Shown: positions 34,301 through 42,440 of the stretch, piece after piece
Layout of the letters: each line of letters starts with the position of its first letter
Position numbering within the stretch: position 1 is the stretch's first letter
From: Betaproteobacteria bacterium HGW-Betaproteobacteria-22
Lineage (GTDB): Bacteria > Pseudomonadota > Gammaproteobacteria > Burkholderiales > Methylophilaceae
Length of the DNA stretch: 64,000 nucleotides
Assembly (NCBI GenBank): GCA_002842285.1
Contig: PHCJ01000002.1
Location: forward strand, 186,001-250,000
Direction: 5' to 3'
Notes under the pieces: generated by a model
The model's input: only the letters and a program-made list of their open reading frames with translations
What the model was told of the DNA's origin: nothing
Database searches by the model: none
Program-made: the position numbers and the translations under genes

Positions 34301-34600
34301 CAGCGCACAGTTCAACGCAGTTTGCCCACCCATGGTTGGCAACAGCGCATCTGGGCGCTCTTTCTCTATGATCTTTTCAACCACTTGCCAGGTCACAGGC
34401 TCGATGTAAGTCGCATCCGCCATCTCAGGGTCGGTCATGATGGTGGCAGGATTAGAGTTCACCAAAATAACGCGATAGCCCTCTTCACGCAATGCCTTAC
34501 AAGCCTGCGCACCTGAATAGTCAAACTCACAAGCCTGCCCAATGACAATCGGACCTGCGCCTATGATTAAAATCGATTTAATATCTGTACGCTTAGCCAT
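31397..34600 (-). CDS. carB: Carbamoyl-phosphate synthase large subunit CarB
   Basis: Makes carbamoyl phosphate for pyrimidines and arginine from bicarbonate, ammonia and two ATP. The 1067-aa protein has two homologous ATP-grasp halves ([18 protein letters not shown] near 13 and [19 protein letters not shown] near 559) and a C-terminal MGS-like allosteric domain (about 940 onward). It overlaps the carA stop by one base (TAATG). Carbamoyl phosphate may also supply the O-carbamoyltransferase at 58.7 kb, which is an inference. Confidence 0.98.
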   Translation of the reverse strand: MAKRTDIKSILIIGAGPIVIGQACEFDYSGAQACKALREEGYRVILVNSNPATIMTDPEMADATYIEPVTWQVVEKIIEKERPDALLPTMGGQTALNCALDLGKHGVLAKYNVELIGASKEAIDKAEDRQKFKDAMTKIGLGSARSAVAHSMEEALQVQAAIGYPVIIRPSFTMGGSGGGIAYNREEFVTICERGLDASPTNELLIEESLLGWKEYEMEVVRDSADNCIIICSIENLDPMGVHTGDSITVAPAQTLTDKEYQIMRNASLAVLREIGVDTGGSNVQFAINPDDGRMIVIEMNPRVSRSSALASKATGFPIAKVAAKLAVGFTLDELRNEITGGATPASFEPSIDYVVTKVPRFAFEKFPQADSRLTTQMKSVGEVMAIGRTFQESFQKAMRGLEVGVDGLDEKTTDMDTITKEIGVPGPERIWYVGDAFRMGLSVDEVFNISKIDPWFLVQLKDIIDREQALKGKHIADLDKATVWQLKRCGFSDRRLAKLLDTDQHAVRAYRQALNVRPVYKRVDTCAAEFATNTAYMYSTYEEECEAQPTNKKKIMVLGGGPNRIGQGIEFDYCCVHAAFAMREDGYETIMVNCNPETVSTDYDTSDRLYFEPVTLEDVLEIVALEKPVGVIVQYGGQTPLKLARDLEKAGVPIIGTTPDAIDQAEDRERFQKMLHELGLKQPPNRTARTEEEALRLAGEIGYPLVVRPSYVLGGRAMEIVQEQSQLERYMREAVKVSNESPVLLDRFLNDALEVDVDALSDGEEVIIGGIMEHVEQAGVHSGDSACSLPPYSLSAKLQDELRVQTKQMAKALGVVGLMNVQFAIQGETVYVLEVNPRASRTVPFVSKACGLQLAKVAARCMAGQTLASQNVTREIIPPFYSVKEAVFPFIKFPGVDTILGPEMKSTGEVMGVGSTFAEAFLKSQLGASAKLPEGGRAFISVRKEDYIKVVEIAQQLDKLGFELVATKGTAAALTTNGLKVQAVNKVAEGRPHIVDMIKNGDISFIVNVTEDKRAVADSYEIRRSALQNKVTYYTTIAGAKAACVGMAHMQEIQVASLQSLHKQLA

Positions 34601-35763
34601 TAGCTTGCCTTTCTTTCTTCTGTCTTACGTGCTTGCATCATGCTAATGAAGCGATCAAACAAATAACTCATTTCTGTTGGACCAGGGCTGGCCTCCGGGT
34701 GACCTTGAAAACTGAACGCAGGCTTATCGGTACGCGCAATCCCTTGCAAGCTACCGTCGAACAATGACACGTGCGTCACCTTCAAATTAGCTGGCAAAGT
34801 ATTCACATCAGCCGCAAAACCATGGTTTTGACTAGTGATATAAACTCGCTTGGTTTCAACATCCTGCACAGGGTGATTAGCGCCATGATGACCGAATTTC
34901 ATCTTGAGCGTTTTGGCACCAGATGCCAGAGCCAACAACTGATGACCTAAGCAGATGCCAAATGTTGGCACGCCTTTATCTACGATTGTTTTAATCGCAG
35001 CAATTGCATAATCACACGGTTGCGGGTCGCCGGGACCATTAGACAGGAACACCCCATCAGGATTCAGCGCCAACGCTTCTTCAGCGGTGGATTGCGCAGG
35101 TAGCACAGTCACCTTGCAGCCACGTGAAACCAGCATGCGCAGAATATTGCGCTTAACGCCATAATCAAATGCAACCACATGGAACTGCTGCTCAGGCGCT
35201 TTGGTAAACCCCTGCCCCAGCGCCCACTCGCCTTCAGTAAACTGATAAGGCTTTTCACAAGTCACCACCTTAGCCAGATCCATACCATTCAGGCCAGGGA
35301 AGCTTGTAATGGCAGCGGCCGCTATCGACATCGCCTTAGCTTCATCCGCCTCACCTGCAACAATTACGCCCGTCTGCGCGCCTTTTTCACGCAAGATACG
35401 TGTCAACTTGCGCGTATCAATATCTGAAATTGCCACCACGTTATTGGCAGTCAGATACTCAGTTAAGGACTGCGTACTTCTGAAGTTGCTGTGAACAAGG
35501 GGCAAATCACGAATAATTAAACCGCTCGCATAGACTTTGCCAGACTCAACGTCTTCAGCATTCACGCCGTAGTTGCCAATGTGCGGATAAGTGAGTGTGA
35601 CGATTTGTTTAGTGTATGACGGGTCTGTCAGAATCTCCTGATAACCTGTCATCGAAGTATTGAACACGACCTCGGCCACAGCATGGCCAGAAGCCCCAAT
35701 CGACTTGCCACGAAACACAGTTCCATCTGCAAGTACGAGTATGGCGGGCAGGTTTTGTGACAC
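34600..35763 (-). CDS. carA: Carbamoyl-phosphate synthase small subunit CarA
   Basis: Glutaminase subunit passing ammonia to CarB. The 387-aa protein has the carA N-terminal domain ([29 protein letters not shown]) and a class I glutamine amidotransferase domain with SNGPGDP (about 250), nucleophile motif [11 protein letters not shown] (Cys about 277) and the HPEASPGP catalytic His. It starts with GTG preceded by AAGGAG. A strong hairpin stands in its leader. Confidence 0.97.
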   Translation of the reverse strand: MSQNLPAILVLADGTVFRGKSIGASGHAVAEVVFNTSMTGYQEILTDPSYTKQIVTLTYPHIGNYGVNAEDVESGKVYASGLIIRDLPLVHSNFRSTQSLTEYLTANNVVAISDIDTRKLTRILREKGAQTGVIVAGEADEAKAMSIAAAAITSFPGLNGMDLAKVVTCEKPYQFTEGEWALGQGFTKAPEQQFHVVAFDYGVKRNILRMLVSRGCKVTVLPAQSTAEEALALNPDGVFLSNGPGDPQPCDYAIAAIKTIVDKGVPTFGICLGHQLLALASGAKTLKMKFGHHGANHPVQDVETKRVYITSQNHGFAADVNTLPANLKVTHVSLFDGSLQGIARTDKPAFSFQGHPEASPGPTEMSYLFDRFISMMQARKTEERKAS

Positions 35764-35835
35764 AGTAACTCCTTGTTTTACAACATTAAATAATTTTTTA
35801 GTCTTTGTCCATCATGAACAGATGGCAGATATGCA

Positions 35836-35868
35836 AAACGGGAGGAGCTTTGTATACTCTTCCCGTTT
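35836..35868 (-). promoter_or_regulatory. Hairpin in the carA leader
   Basis: A 12-bp stem with a single G:U-type position, AAACGGGAAGAG/CTCCTCCCGTTT on the minus strand, encloses nine bases and is followed by only four T residues. It lies 73 bases before the carA GTG and 38 bases after the upstream gene. It may be the terminator of that gene, or an attenuator of carAB. Confidence 0.55.
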
Positions 35869-35905
35869 CAGAATTAACGAATTATAGCTAAAAAAAAGCA
35901 ATCAA

Positions 35906-36529
35906 TCAATGTGAAAGTTGCATTTGCATCATCTGCTTATCATGCACTTTTGCCAGCAATAACTGCGCAGAAATTGCACCAAGCAAAGCCAGAAACATAT
36001 CCCACTGCGTATCCCAAACATCGCCCTGCGTAGCAAGAAAAGCAAACGCATCACTACCTGAAGCCAGCGCGACCCACCACTCAAGAAACTCATAGCAGGC
36101 ACTCACCGCAAGGCAAATGCTCGAAACAATAAACAATAACCACTTACCCGCTTGCAACGGTGACCTACGCAGCAATATCTCACGTGCAACCATGGCAGGA
36201 ATGAACCCCTGCGCCACATGGCCCAGCCGGTCATAATAATTACGGTCAAGGCTAAAGGTATCACGCAACCAGCTAAACAGCGGCATCTCGGCATAGGTGT
36301 AATGACCGCCCACCAGCAAAATGATGGCATGCACCAAAATCAAACTGTAAACCAGACGAGTAAACTTGAATCTGCTGTAGGTTGCCAGCAACAATGGCAA
36401 CACGATAAGCACAGGGAAAACTTCAAGAAACCAGGTGAAGTAATCATGCGGGGCGATCGCCGACCAGATGAACACAACACCCAGAATACTGAACAACAGG
36501 AAAAAGAATCGATTGTCAGCTAATTTCAT
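35906..36529 (-). CDS. DUF2238 (YjdF-like) membrane protein
   Basis: A 207-aa inner-membrane protein with about six hydrophobic segments. The segment YYDRLGHVAQGFIPAMVAREILLR and the YEFLEWWVALASG motif are characteristic of the DUF2238/YjdF family. Function is unknown. It stands alone between dapB and carA on the same strand and is followed by the hairpin at 35836-35868. Confidence 0.82.
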   Translation of the reverse strand: MKLADNRFFFLLFSILGVVFIWSAIAPHDYFTWFLEVFPVLIVLPLLLATYSRFKFTRLVYSLILVHAIILLVGGHYTYAEMPLFSWLRDTFSLDRNYYDRLGHVAQGFIPAMVAREILLRRSPLQAGKWLLFIVSSICLAVSACYEFLEWWVALASGSDAFAFLATQGDVWDTQWDMFLALLGAISAQLLLAKVHDKQMMQMQLSH

Positions 36530-36571
36530 TTAATAGCAGACTCAGCGCGATTGTAATTAGCGCCGTCATAA

Positions 36572-37381
36572 TCAGCGCAGGGATAAAACATCCTGCATAT
36601 CGAATAGGCCTGTTTGCTTGCCTGCCAAAAACTTGGCTGCACGCAATGCCCCCACCGCAAACGTCGCACGGCTACTGGCTTTGTGTGTAATCTCTACCCG
36701 TTCACCTATGCCAGCAAACACCACAGTATGATCACCCACCACGTCGCCACCACGCAGCGTTGCAAAACCTATTTTGCCTGCTTCACGTTCACCGGTAACG
36801 CCTTCACGTGCATAAATGGCACAATCAGCCAGATTTTGACCGATGCCCTTCGCCGCCGCCTCGCCTAAACGAAGCGCAGTGCCTGAAGGCGCATCTACCT
36901 TATGGCGATGGTGCATCTCAACCACTTCAATGTCGTATCCATCATTTAGCACTTTTGCCGCCTGCTCTACCAAATTAATGAGCAAGGTCACCCCCACGCT
37001 CATATTAGGCGCAAATACGATAGGAATATTTTTGGAGGCCGCATCAATCGCATGTTTTTCTGCCGCAGAAAATCCCGTTGTGCCAATTACCAGCGCAACC
37101 TTAGCTTTTTGACAAGCTTCAAGATAAACCATGCTTGCTTCCGGACGCGTAAAATCTACCAGCACGTCCGCATCCTTTAGCGCAGTTTCCACATCACCCG
37201 TTAGTTTAACACCCGTTATTTTTCCGAACTGTTCACCTGCATCATGACCTAACTGCGGATTCCCTGCGCGGTCCAGAGCTCCGTGCAAAACAAGGTCGGT
37301 ATCTGCAAACACACCTTCCAAGAGTACATGACCCATTCGACCAGTACAGCCTGCAATGACCACTTTTAGTTGACTTACCAT
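36572..37381 (-). CDS. dapB: 4-hydroxy-tetrahydrodipicolinate reductase DapB
   Basis: NAD(P)H-dependent enzyme of lysine and meso-diaminopimelate synthesis. The 269-aa protein has the nucleotide motif [17 protein letters not shown] (7-23), [13 protein letters not shown], and the substrate-binding [16 protein letters not shown] (about 155-170). It lies downstream of bamE on the same strand, with 136 bases between; bamE-dapB-carA-carB is a recurrent order in betaproteobacteria. Confidence 0.96.
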   Translation of the reverse strand: MVSQLKVVIAGCTGRMGHVLLEGVFADTDLVLHGALDRAGNPQLGHDAGEQFGKITGVKLTGDVETALKDADVLVDFTRPEASMVYLEACQKAKVALVIGTTGFSAAEKHAIDAASKNIPIVFAPNMSVGVTLLINLVEQAAKVLNDGYDIEVVEMHHRHKVDAPSGTALRLGEAAAKGIGQNLADCAIYAREGVTGEREAGKIGFATLRGGDVVGDHTVVFAGIGERVEITHKASSRATFAVGALRAAKFLAGKQTGLFDMQDVLSLR

Positions 37382-37517
37382 ACAAATAATGACTTTCTAT
37401 GTTTCAAACAGCATACTATCCGCGTAGCCGCATGGATTGGAACCGATTTTCAGTAACTATCAAGACAGCGTCTATTACGTCAGAGTAGTCACCGAATGAT
37501 TTATTTTTTATCGTTTG

Positions 37518-38537
37518 CTAAAAACCAATTTTTTCCAGCATCCTGTCAAAAAAGCTTGGCTCCGCTTTGGTTGCGCCTTCTTTCAATTCGGCCGCAGCCT
37601 GAGTGGATGGCGCCTCTATCACAGCTTCTTCGATTGGCAGTGAGGTCAGCTTTCGATCAAACTGCATGCCGGATTCACTCTCATAATAACGTGATTTTGG
37701 CGCGGGCGCCGCTGGGGCTTGTGGTGGCGTGGCAGATGCTGAAACAGGTGCTATTGTCACATTTTCAGTAGCAGCCTCATCTGGCGTAACATCGGGCACT
37801 GATTGCACCTCAATCACCTGCTCAGGAGTGCTGGCCACAGCCTTTTCCGGCATCGCAGTTTCTACAGCCGCAGTCGCGGCGACCTCATCTACAGCAGGCA
37901 TGACCAAAGGCACAGCCAATATTGACTTATTCTCAGCTGCAGACTCTTCCACATTCTGTGATATAGCAGCCTGCTCTGCCAGCTGCTCACGCACTGCTTT
38001 TGCAGACGTTTTTTCAGTCAAAACTTTTTCAGGTGCGGCTTCCAGCTTAGTTTCTTTTGCATGGCCGGGTTCGGGATTATCTCGCTCCCAGAATTTCAGT
38101 TTATCTATCCAGCCTTTTTCTGCAGGTTTTTTGGCTGGCGTCACCACGCGCGTGCCTGTATCTGTTTTATTTTCAGCGCCGTCACCACCCTCGGCCCCAG
38201 CCGGAATAACATCCCCACGCACCGACTTAAGTAGCTCGTTCTCAAAATCCAGAATCACCCGACGCTGCTCTGTCAACTTACCAGCCTCACGCATCTGATA
38301 GACATAATCCCAGCGATTGCCGTGAAAACCATCTTGCACCAAAGGCGTTCCCATAATGAAACGCACTTGTGATTTGGTCATCCCCGGCCGCAATTGCAAT
38401 AACATTTTTGAAGTCACCACATTACCCTGCTGCACATCCAGCTTGTATGGCTTAACTGTAGGCAAGGCCGTGCCACATGCCGAGCACAGCAAGGTGAATA
38501 AAATAACAAGATGCCGTAAACTGAAAAAATAACGCAT
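37518..38537 (-). CDS. bamE: Outer-membrane assembly lipoprotein BamE with long C-terminal extension
   Basis: BamE is a small lipoprotein of the outer-membrane-protein insertion complex. The N-terminal third is a normal BamE: signal with SAC lipobox (Cys about 21), LRPGMTKSQVRFIMGTP (about 49-65), and WDYVYQMR (about 75). After residue 120 comes a 220-residue extension rich in Ala, Glu, Pro and Val, of low complexity, with two aromatic amphipathic patches, GWIDKLKFWERD (about 142) and FFDRMLEKIGF at the end. E. coli BamE has 113 aa. It is divergent from fur, a linkage conserved widely. Confidence 0.9.
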   Translation of the reverse strand: MRYFFSLRHLVILFTLLCSACGTALPTVKPYKLDVQQGNVVTSKMLLQLRPGMTKSQVRFIMGTPLVQDGFHGNRWDYVYQMREAGKLTEQRRVILDFENELLKSVRGDVIPAGAEGGDGAENKTDTGTRVVTPAKKPAEKGWIDKLKFWERDNPEPGHAKETKLEAAPEKVLTEKTSAKAVREQLAEQAAISQNVEESAAENKSILAVPLVMPAVDEVAATAAVETAMPEKAVASTPEQVIEVQSVPDVTPDEAATENVTIAPVSASATPPQAPAAPAPKSRYYESESGMQFDRKLTSLPIEEAVIEAPSTQAAAELKEGATKAEPSFFDRMLEKIGF

Positions 38538-38627
38538 ATCATGACTTTAATGAGAATTGGCGTTAATATACCACGTAGTGCTTGAACCCAAAACATCCCT
38601 TCAGTTAATTGTGGACTTCTTAACTTT

Positions 38628-39053
38628 ATGCAAGAACAAAACGACTTGAAAAATGCCGGCCTCAAGGCAACCTTGCCCAGGCTTAAGGTATTAAACCTTT
38701 TTGAAAACAGCAAAGAACGCCACCTGTCAGCGGAAGATATTTACAAAATCATGATTAACGCCGGTGAGGATGTAGGCCTTGCCACCGTCTATCGCGTACT
38801 CACGCAGTTTGAACAGGCGGGATTATTGGTTCGTCACCACTTTGAGAGTGGCAAAGCGGTATTCGAGCTCAATAGTGGGGCACACCACGACCATGTAGTG
38901 TGCATAAAATGCGGTCGCGTTGCAGAGTTCTACGACCCTGAAATTGAGAAAAGACAAGAAGCCGCAGCAGCAAAACTGGGCTTCACCATGCAAGATCACG
39001 CCTTAACCATTTACGGTGTATGCTCAAAGCAACCCTGCACCAATAAGAATTAG
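38628..39053 (+). CDS. fur: Ferric uptake regulator Fur
   Basis: Iron-responsive repressor. The 141-aa protein has a winged-helix domain (LKATLPRLKVLNLFE, HLSAEDIYKIM, GLATVYRVLTQFEQAGLL) and a dimerisation domain with the metal-binding HHDHVVCIKCGRVAEFYD (about 84-101). The divergent 90-base region between fur and bamE probably carries both promoters. A C-terminal CSKQPC adds a second Cys pair. Confidence 0.96.
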   Translation: MQEQNDLKNAGLKATLPRLKVLNLFENSKERHLSAEDIYKIMINAGEDVGLATVYRVLTQFEQAGLLVRHHFESGKAVFELNSGAHHDHVVCIKCGRVAEFYDPEIEKRQEAAAAKLGFTMQDHALTIYGVCSKQPCTNKN

Positions 39054-39087
39054 GGAAGCACCTCATGCTCCATCTGTGTGAGCGAAT

Positions 39088-39233
39088 TGCTGCGTTGCGC
39101 GGTTTTTTGGTTACAGCAGAAGGTGCACCAGCATTAGGCAATTTCGCTGGCACTTGGCCTCCCCGCATAATACGCCAACACGGGCACGCTTCATCCCGCC
39201 AGACTACTTCATTCCGTGTTTTCCTGGTAAATT
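39088..39233 (+). repeat. Degenerate interspersed repeat between fur and recN
   Basis: This gap is open in one frame (reading LRGFLVTAEGAPALGNF and then FRVFLVN before a stop), a pattern that recurs as false ORFs in related genomes. Its parts resemble 13262-13340, with TTGCnnGnTTTTTTnnTTAC and CCGTGTTTTCCTGGT in common. It lies between the convergent fur and recN genes; no clear terminator was seen. Confidence 0.35.
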
Positions 39234-39289
39234 AACTGCGCACTTTTTATCAGCTTGGTATATTGATTTTAGCGATGCACTAAAATCTG

Positions 39290-40981
39290 TCAGAATCGCG
39301 TTGTCATCAAGAGCATTTCCCGTGCGTGCTGACGTGTCGTTTCTGTCATTTCGATACCCCCCAGCATACGAGCAATTTCTTCTACACGATCAGTTTCTGA
39401 TAATGGTGCAATCGTACTCAGGGTTTGAGCATTTGCTTGGGTTTTAGTCACGCGTAAATGATGCTGACCTTTTGCTGCCACCTGTGGCAAATGCGTAATC
39501 ACCAACACTTGGCGCTGCGTGCCCAGTTGCCCGAGCAGATTGCCGACCACCTCAGCCACCCCGCCACCAATACCCACATCGACCTCATCAAAAATCATGG
39601 TTGGCACGACCCCCTGCTCTGCTGTCACCACGCGTATCGCCAGGCTGATACGCGACAGCTCGCCACCTGAAGCCACTTTGTTTAATGAACGGGGCGGGAC
39701 ACCTGCATGACCTGCCACTAAAAACTCAACCTGCTCCAAGCCATTCGCACTGGCAGTTTGCGGACTTAGTTCTACAACAAATCGGCCGCCACTGAGCGAC
39801 AAACGCTGCATCTCAGCTGTGATTTTTTCCTCTAGGACCCGCGCTGACTTTTGTCTGCCAGCACTTAATGTTTGCGCTTGAGCGGTATATTGTGCTAACG
39901 CTTCCGCTTCTTGCCTGGCTAATGCACCATCATCTGCCACGGCTGCCAACTCATCCATACGCGCTTGCCATGTTGCCAGTAATGCAGGCAAGTCCTCAAC
40001 CCGCGTGCGATGCTTACGCGCTACGGTATGAACAGCCTGAATTCTTGCATCCACTTCACTCAATCGCGCCGGATCTAAATCCACACGCTGCACATAGCGA
40101 TTCAGAAAACGGCTGACTTCTTGCAACTGGATAACGCCAGAATCCAGAGGCTCTATGACCTCGGTTAAGCTCGCATCGACTGCCTGCATATTTTGAAGCT
40201 TGTGCTGTACCTGCGATAACAATGTCAGGGCCGACAATTCCCCTTCACTCAGCAATTCCATGCAAGCCTCTCCGCTCGCTATCAGACTGGCACCGTTTGA
40301 TAATCTGGCGTGCTCCTGTTGCAGTGACTCCCATTCCTCTAGTGAAAAATCCAACTGCGCCAGTTCACGGGTGTTGTCTCTTAACTCTGCCAGCTCATCG
40401 GCAAATGCTGCTGCATGTTTTTCTACTTCCTGACGCATGAGGTGTAAGCGATGCCAGGCTCTATATTTATCTGACACTGCCGCTGCAATATCAGCCAGGC
40501 CTGCATATTCATCAAGCACCTGGCGCTGTGCGGCAAGTTTAAGCAGGGAGTGATGCGCGTTCTGGCTATAGATATCGACCAGGTACTCGCCTATTTCTTT
40601 AAGTTGCGTAATTGTTGCGGGGGTGCCGTTAATAAAAGCGCGCGAACGCCCATCTGCATAGATCACCCGCCGCAATAAAAGCTCAGATGCATAATCTGGT
40701 GCGCTGATACCTGGTTCATCCAATGTGAGTTCATGCTCAGCCAGCCAGGCAATTGCCTCATGGTTTTGTTTAAGGGCAAAGCTTGCATTAATCTCAGCTT
40801 TTTCGCTGCCTGCACGTGTCACACCGCCTTCACCGCGGGCGCCAAGTGCCAGCGACAATGCATCTATGAGGATAGACTTACCCGCGCCAGTCTCGCCTGT
40901 CAGTACGGTAAAACCCGCTTTAAAATCTAAATCCAGATGGTCTACGATGACAAAATCACGAATTGATAAATTAAGTAACAT
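39290..40981 (-). CDS. recN: DNA repair protein RecN
   Basis: SMC-like ATPase of double-strand-break repair. The 563-aa protein has Walker A VLTGETGAGKSIL (about 27-39), a coiled coil through the middle (about 160-370), the signature LNKVASGGELSRISLAI (about 432-448), and Walker B MIFDEVDVGIGG (about 464). It is last in a leftward nadK-small membrane protein-recN group. Confidence 0.95.
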   Translation of the reverse strand: MLLNLSIRDFVIVDHLDLDFKAGFTVLTGETGAGKSILIDALSLALGARGEGGVTRAGSEKAEINASFALKQNHEAIAWLAEHELTLDEPGISAPDYASELLLRRVIYADGRSRAFINGTPATITQLKEIGEYLVDIYSQNAHHSLLKLAAQRQVLDEYAGLADIAAAVSDKYRAWHRLHLMRQEVEKHAAAFADELAELRDNTRELAQLDFSLEEWESLQQEHARLSNGASLIASGEACMELLSEGELSALTLLSQVQHKLQNMQAVDASLTEVIEPLDSGVIQLQEVSRFLNRYVQRVDLDPARLSEVDARIQAVHTVARKHRTRVEDLPALLATWQARMDELAAVADDGALARQEAEALAQYTAQAQTLSAGRQKSARVLEEKITAEMQRLSLSGGRFVVELSPQTASANGLEQVEFLVAGHAGVPPRSLNKVASGGELSRISLAIRVVTAEQGVVPTMIFDEVDVGIGGGVAEVVGNLLGQLGTQRQVLVITHLPQVAAKGQHHLRVTKTQANAQTLSTIAPLSETDRVEEIARMLGGIEMTETTRQHAREMLLMTTRF

Positions 40982-40993
40982 AAAATGAATGTG

Positions 40994-41245
40994 CTATTGA
41001 TGTGCCGCCAACAAAAGTCGCCGACACAAAATACCGCTGATTAATGTAAAAAGTATTACGGGTAAAATCCAAAACTTGGAAGATTCCTGGTAAACAACGC
41101 CTGCAAAAGAGTCAAAGTATCGACCTTGCTCATCAAAGCAGAGCCTCCACTCCCAATACAGGCTATAAAACAAATAGGCAAACAGCAAAACAGAGGAAAC
41201 AGAAAACAGCAGCATTACCTGACAGACGATACGCCACTTACGCAA
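40994..41245 (-). CDS. Small two-helix membrane protein, unknown function
   Basis: An 83-aa frame starting with TTG two bases after the nadK stop. Two hydrophobic segments (about 8-30, CQVMLLFSVSSVLLFAYLFY, and about 58-75, FWILPVILFTLISGILC) flank a polar loop with EWRLCFDEQGRYFDSF. The tight spacing to nadK and recN and the membrane-like composition support a real gene, but no family was recognised. An ATG at codon 11 is an alternative start. Confidence 0.6.
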   Translation of the reverse strand: MRKWRIVCQVMLLFSVSSVLLFAYLFYSLYWEWRLCFDEQGRYFDSFAGVVYQESSKFWILPVILFTLISGILCRRLLLAAHQ

Positions 41246-41247
41246 GA

Positions 41248-42117
41248 CTAGCCCCAGTTAAGCTTGTTACGCAACATATCAAAATAACAATAGTCAGCTG
41301 GATGTAACAATGTGATTGTTCTTTGCGCACGCGCCGCTGCAATCTTGTCACCCTGCATCAGGGCAACCTGAAATTGCCCATCACAACTCAATTGTGCATC
41401 GTCACAGTGCACTACGGTTACTTCAATCCGGCTATGGCTACTGACCGCAATTGGGCGATTACTTAGCGTGTGCGGACAAATTGGCACGAGTGAGATTGCC
41501 TCCACGTTGGGGTGAAGAATTGGCCCCCCCGCTGATAAAGCGTAAGCGGTAGTACCTGTGGGCGTAGTGAGAATCAATCCATCGCTACGTTGCTTATAGA
41601 CAAACTTGCCATCAATATCTACTTCCAGCTCGATTAAACGCAAACCACTTTTCACCACCACATCATTGAGCGCATAGCTCTCATAGAGAACTTCGCCCTG
41701 CCTGACGACCGTTGCGGTTAGCAGCATGCGAGGTTCCGGCGAATATGCACCCGCTAGCATTCGGTCAAGTTCATCCAGCATATGCTCAGCACGCAGGTCG
41801 GTCAGAAATCCCAATCTGCCTCGGTTAATCCCAACCAGCGGCACATCCGCTTCAACCAAACTGCGCGCCATGCTTAGCATGGTGCCATCACCACCCATGA
41901 CGATAACCAAATCGGCGGCTTTGCCTATTTCATGCAACGTGAGTGTAGGGTAATGCGTAAGTTTGGCATGCTGTGCGGTATTTGTTTCTATCCATACCGC
42001 TATGTTTTTTTCAGCCAGATGCCTTGCCAAAAGCGACAAATCCTCCTGCATCATCAGCAGGGCTGATTCGTTCATGAATTTGCCAATGAGCGCTATTTTT
42101 TTAAATTGAGTATTCAC
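41248..42117 (-). CDS. nadK: NAD kinase NadK
   Basis: Phosphorylates NAD to NADP with ATP. The 289-aa protein starts with GTG (MNTQFKKIALIGK) and has the GGDGTML motif (about 75), VGINRGRLGFLTDL, and the substrate-binding TPTGTTAYALSAGGPI (about 186). It is upstream of recN, as in many proteobacteria. On the other side the usual neighbour hrcA is displaced by a sulfatase gene. Confidence 0.96.
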   Translation of the reverse strand: MNTQFKKIALIGKFMNESALLMMQEDLSLLARHLAEKNIAVWIETNTAQHAKLTHYPTLTLHEIGKAADLVIVMGGDGTMLSMARSLVEADVPLVGINRGRLGFLTDLRAEHMLDELDRMLAGAYSPEPRMLLTATVVRQGEVLYESYALNDVVVKSGLRLIELEVDIDGKFVYKQRSDGLILTTPTGTTAYALSAGGPILHPNVEAISLVPICPHTLSNRPIAVSSHSRIEVTVVHCDDAQLSCDGQFQVALMQGDKIAAARAQRTITLLHPADYCYFDMLRNKLNWG

Positions 42118-42440
42118 GGCTGAATTAAAGCATAGTCATTAAATCTTAGCAAAGCATTCACACATACAAATCACGGCAAGGCGTTGATCACTTACGAAAA
42201 CGGATAAAGTTTATGTTAAACCCAGATCATGCCTAAAATTACGCAAAAAACGTAGGCTGATTCTTCATTATTTGCGCGATAATGTCGGGTTAATGCATTA
42301 AATCAGTTTCAATATACAGCAGGTCAATGCAAAAGAATAATATTATCAACAAGTTAGATGTAAAGAAAATTTATGCGGTTTATTACATGAATTTTGCTTT
42401 AACCTTACTCATTTACTAAAATTCGCAAAAAAAAAACATT
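42118..42440. other. Divergent A+T-rich region nadK / sulfatase
   Basis: A 323-base gap. Apart from the sulfatase promoter at 42394-42422, only a weak interrupted inverted repeat (GCCTA and ACG against CGTAGGC, about 42233-42261) was seen. No ORF or repeat family was recognised. Confidence 0.4.
42394..42422 (+). promoter_or_regulatory. Promoter of the sulfatase gene
   Basis: TTGCTT (42394-42399) and TAAAAT (42417-42422) are separated by the ideal 17 bp. The expected start point lies about 12 bases before the ATG, which leaves almost no leader and no Shine-Dalgarno sequence. Confidence 0.55.

Noticed and set aside
37729-38298. A 189-codon Ala/Ser-rich plus-strand frame opposite bamE
   Set aside because: It mirrors the low-complexity bamE tail and has no family features.
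42118-42440. CIRCE operator near hrcA
   Set aside because: No TTAGCACTC/GAGTGCTAA pair is present; the hairpin at 44342-44358 has a different sequence.
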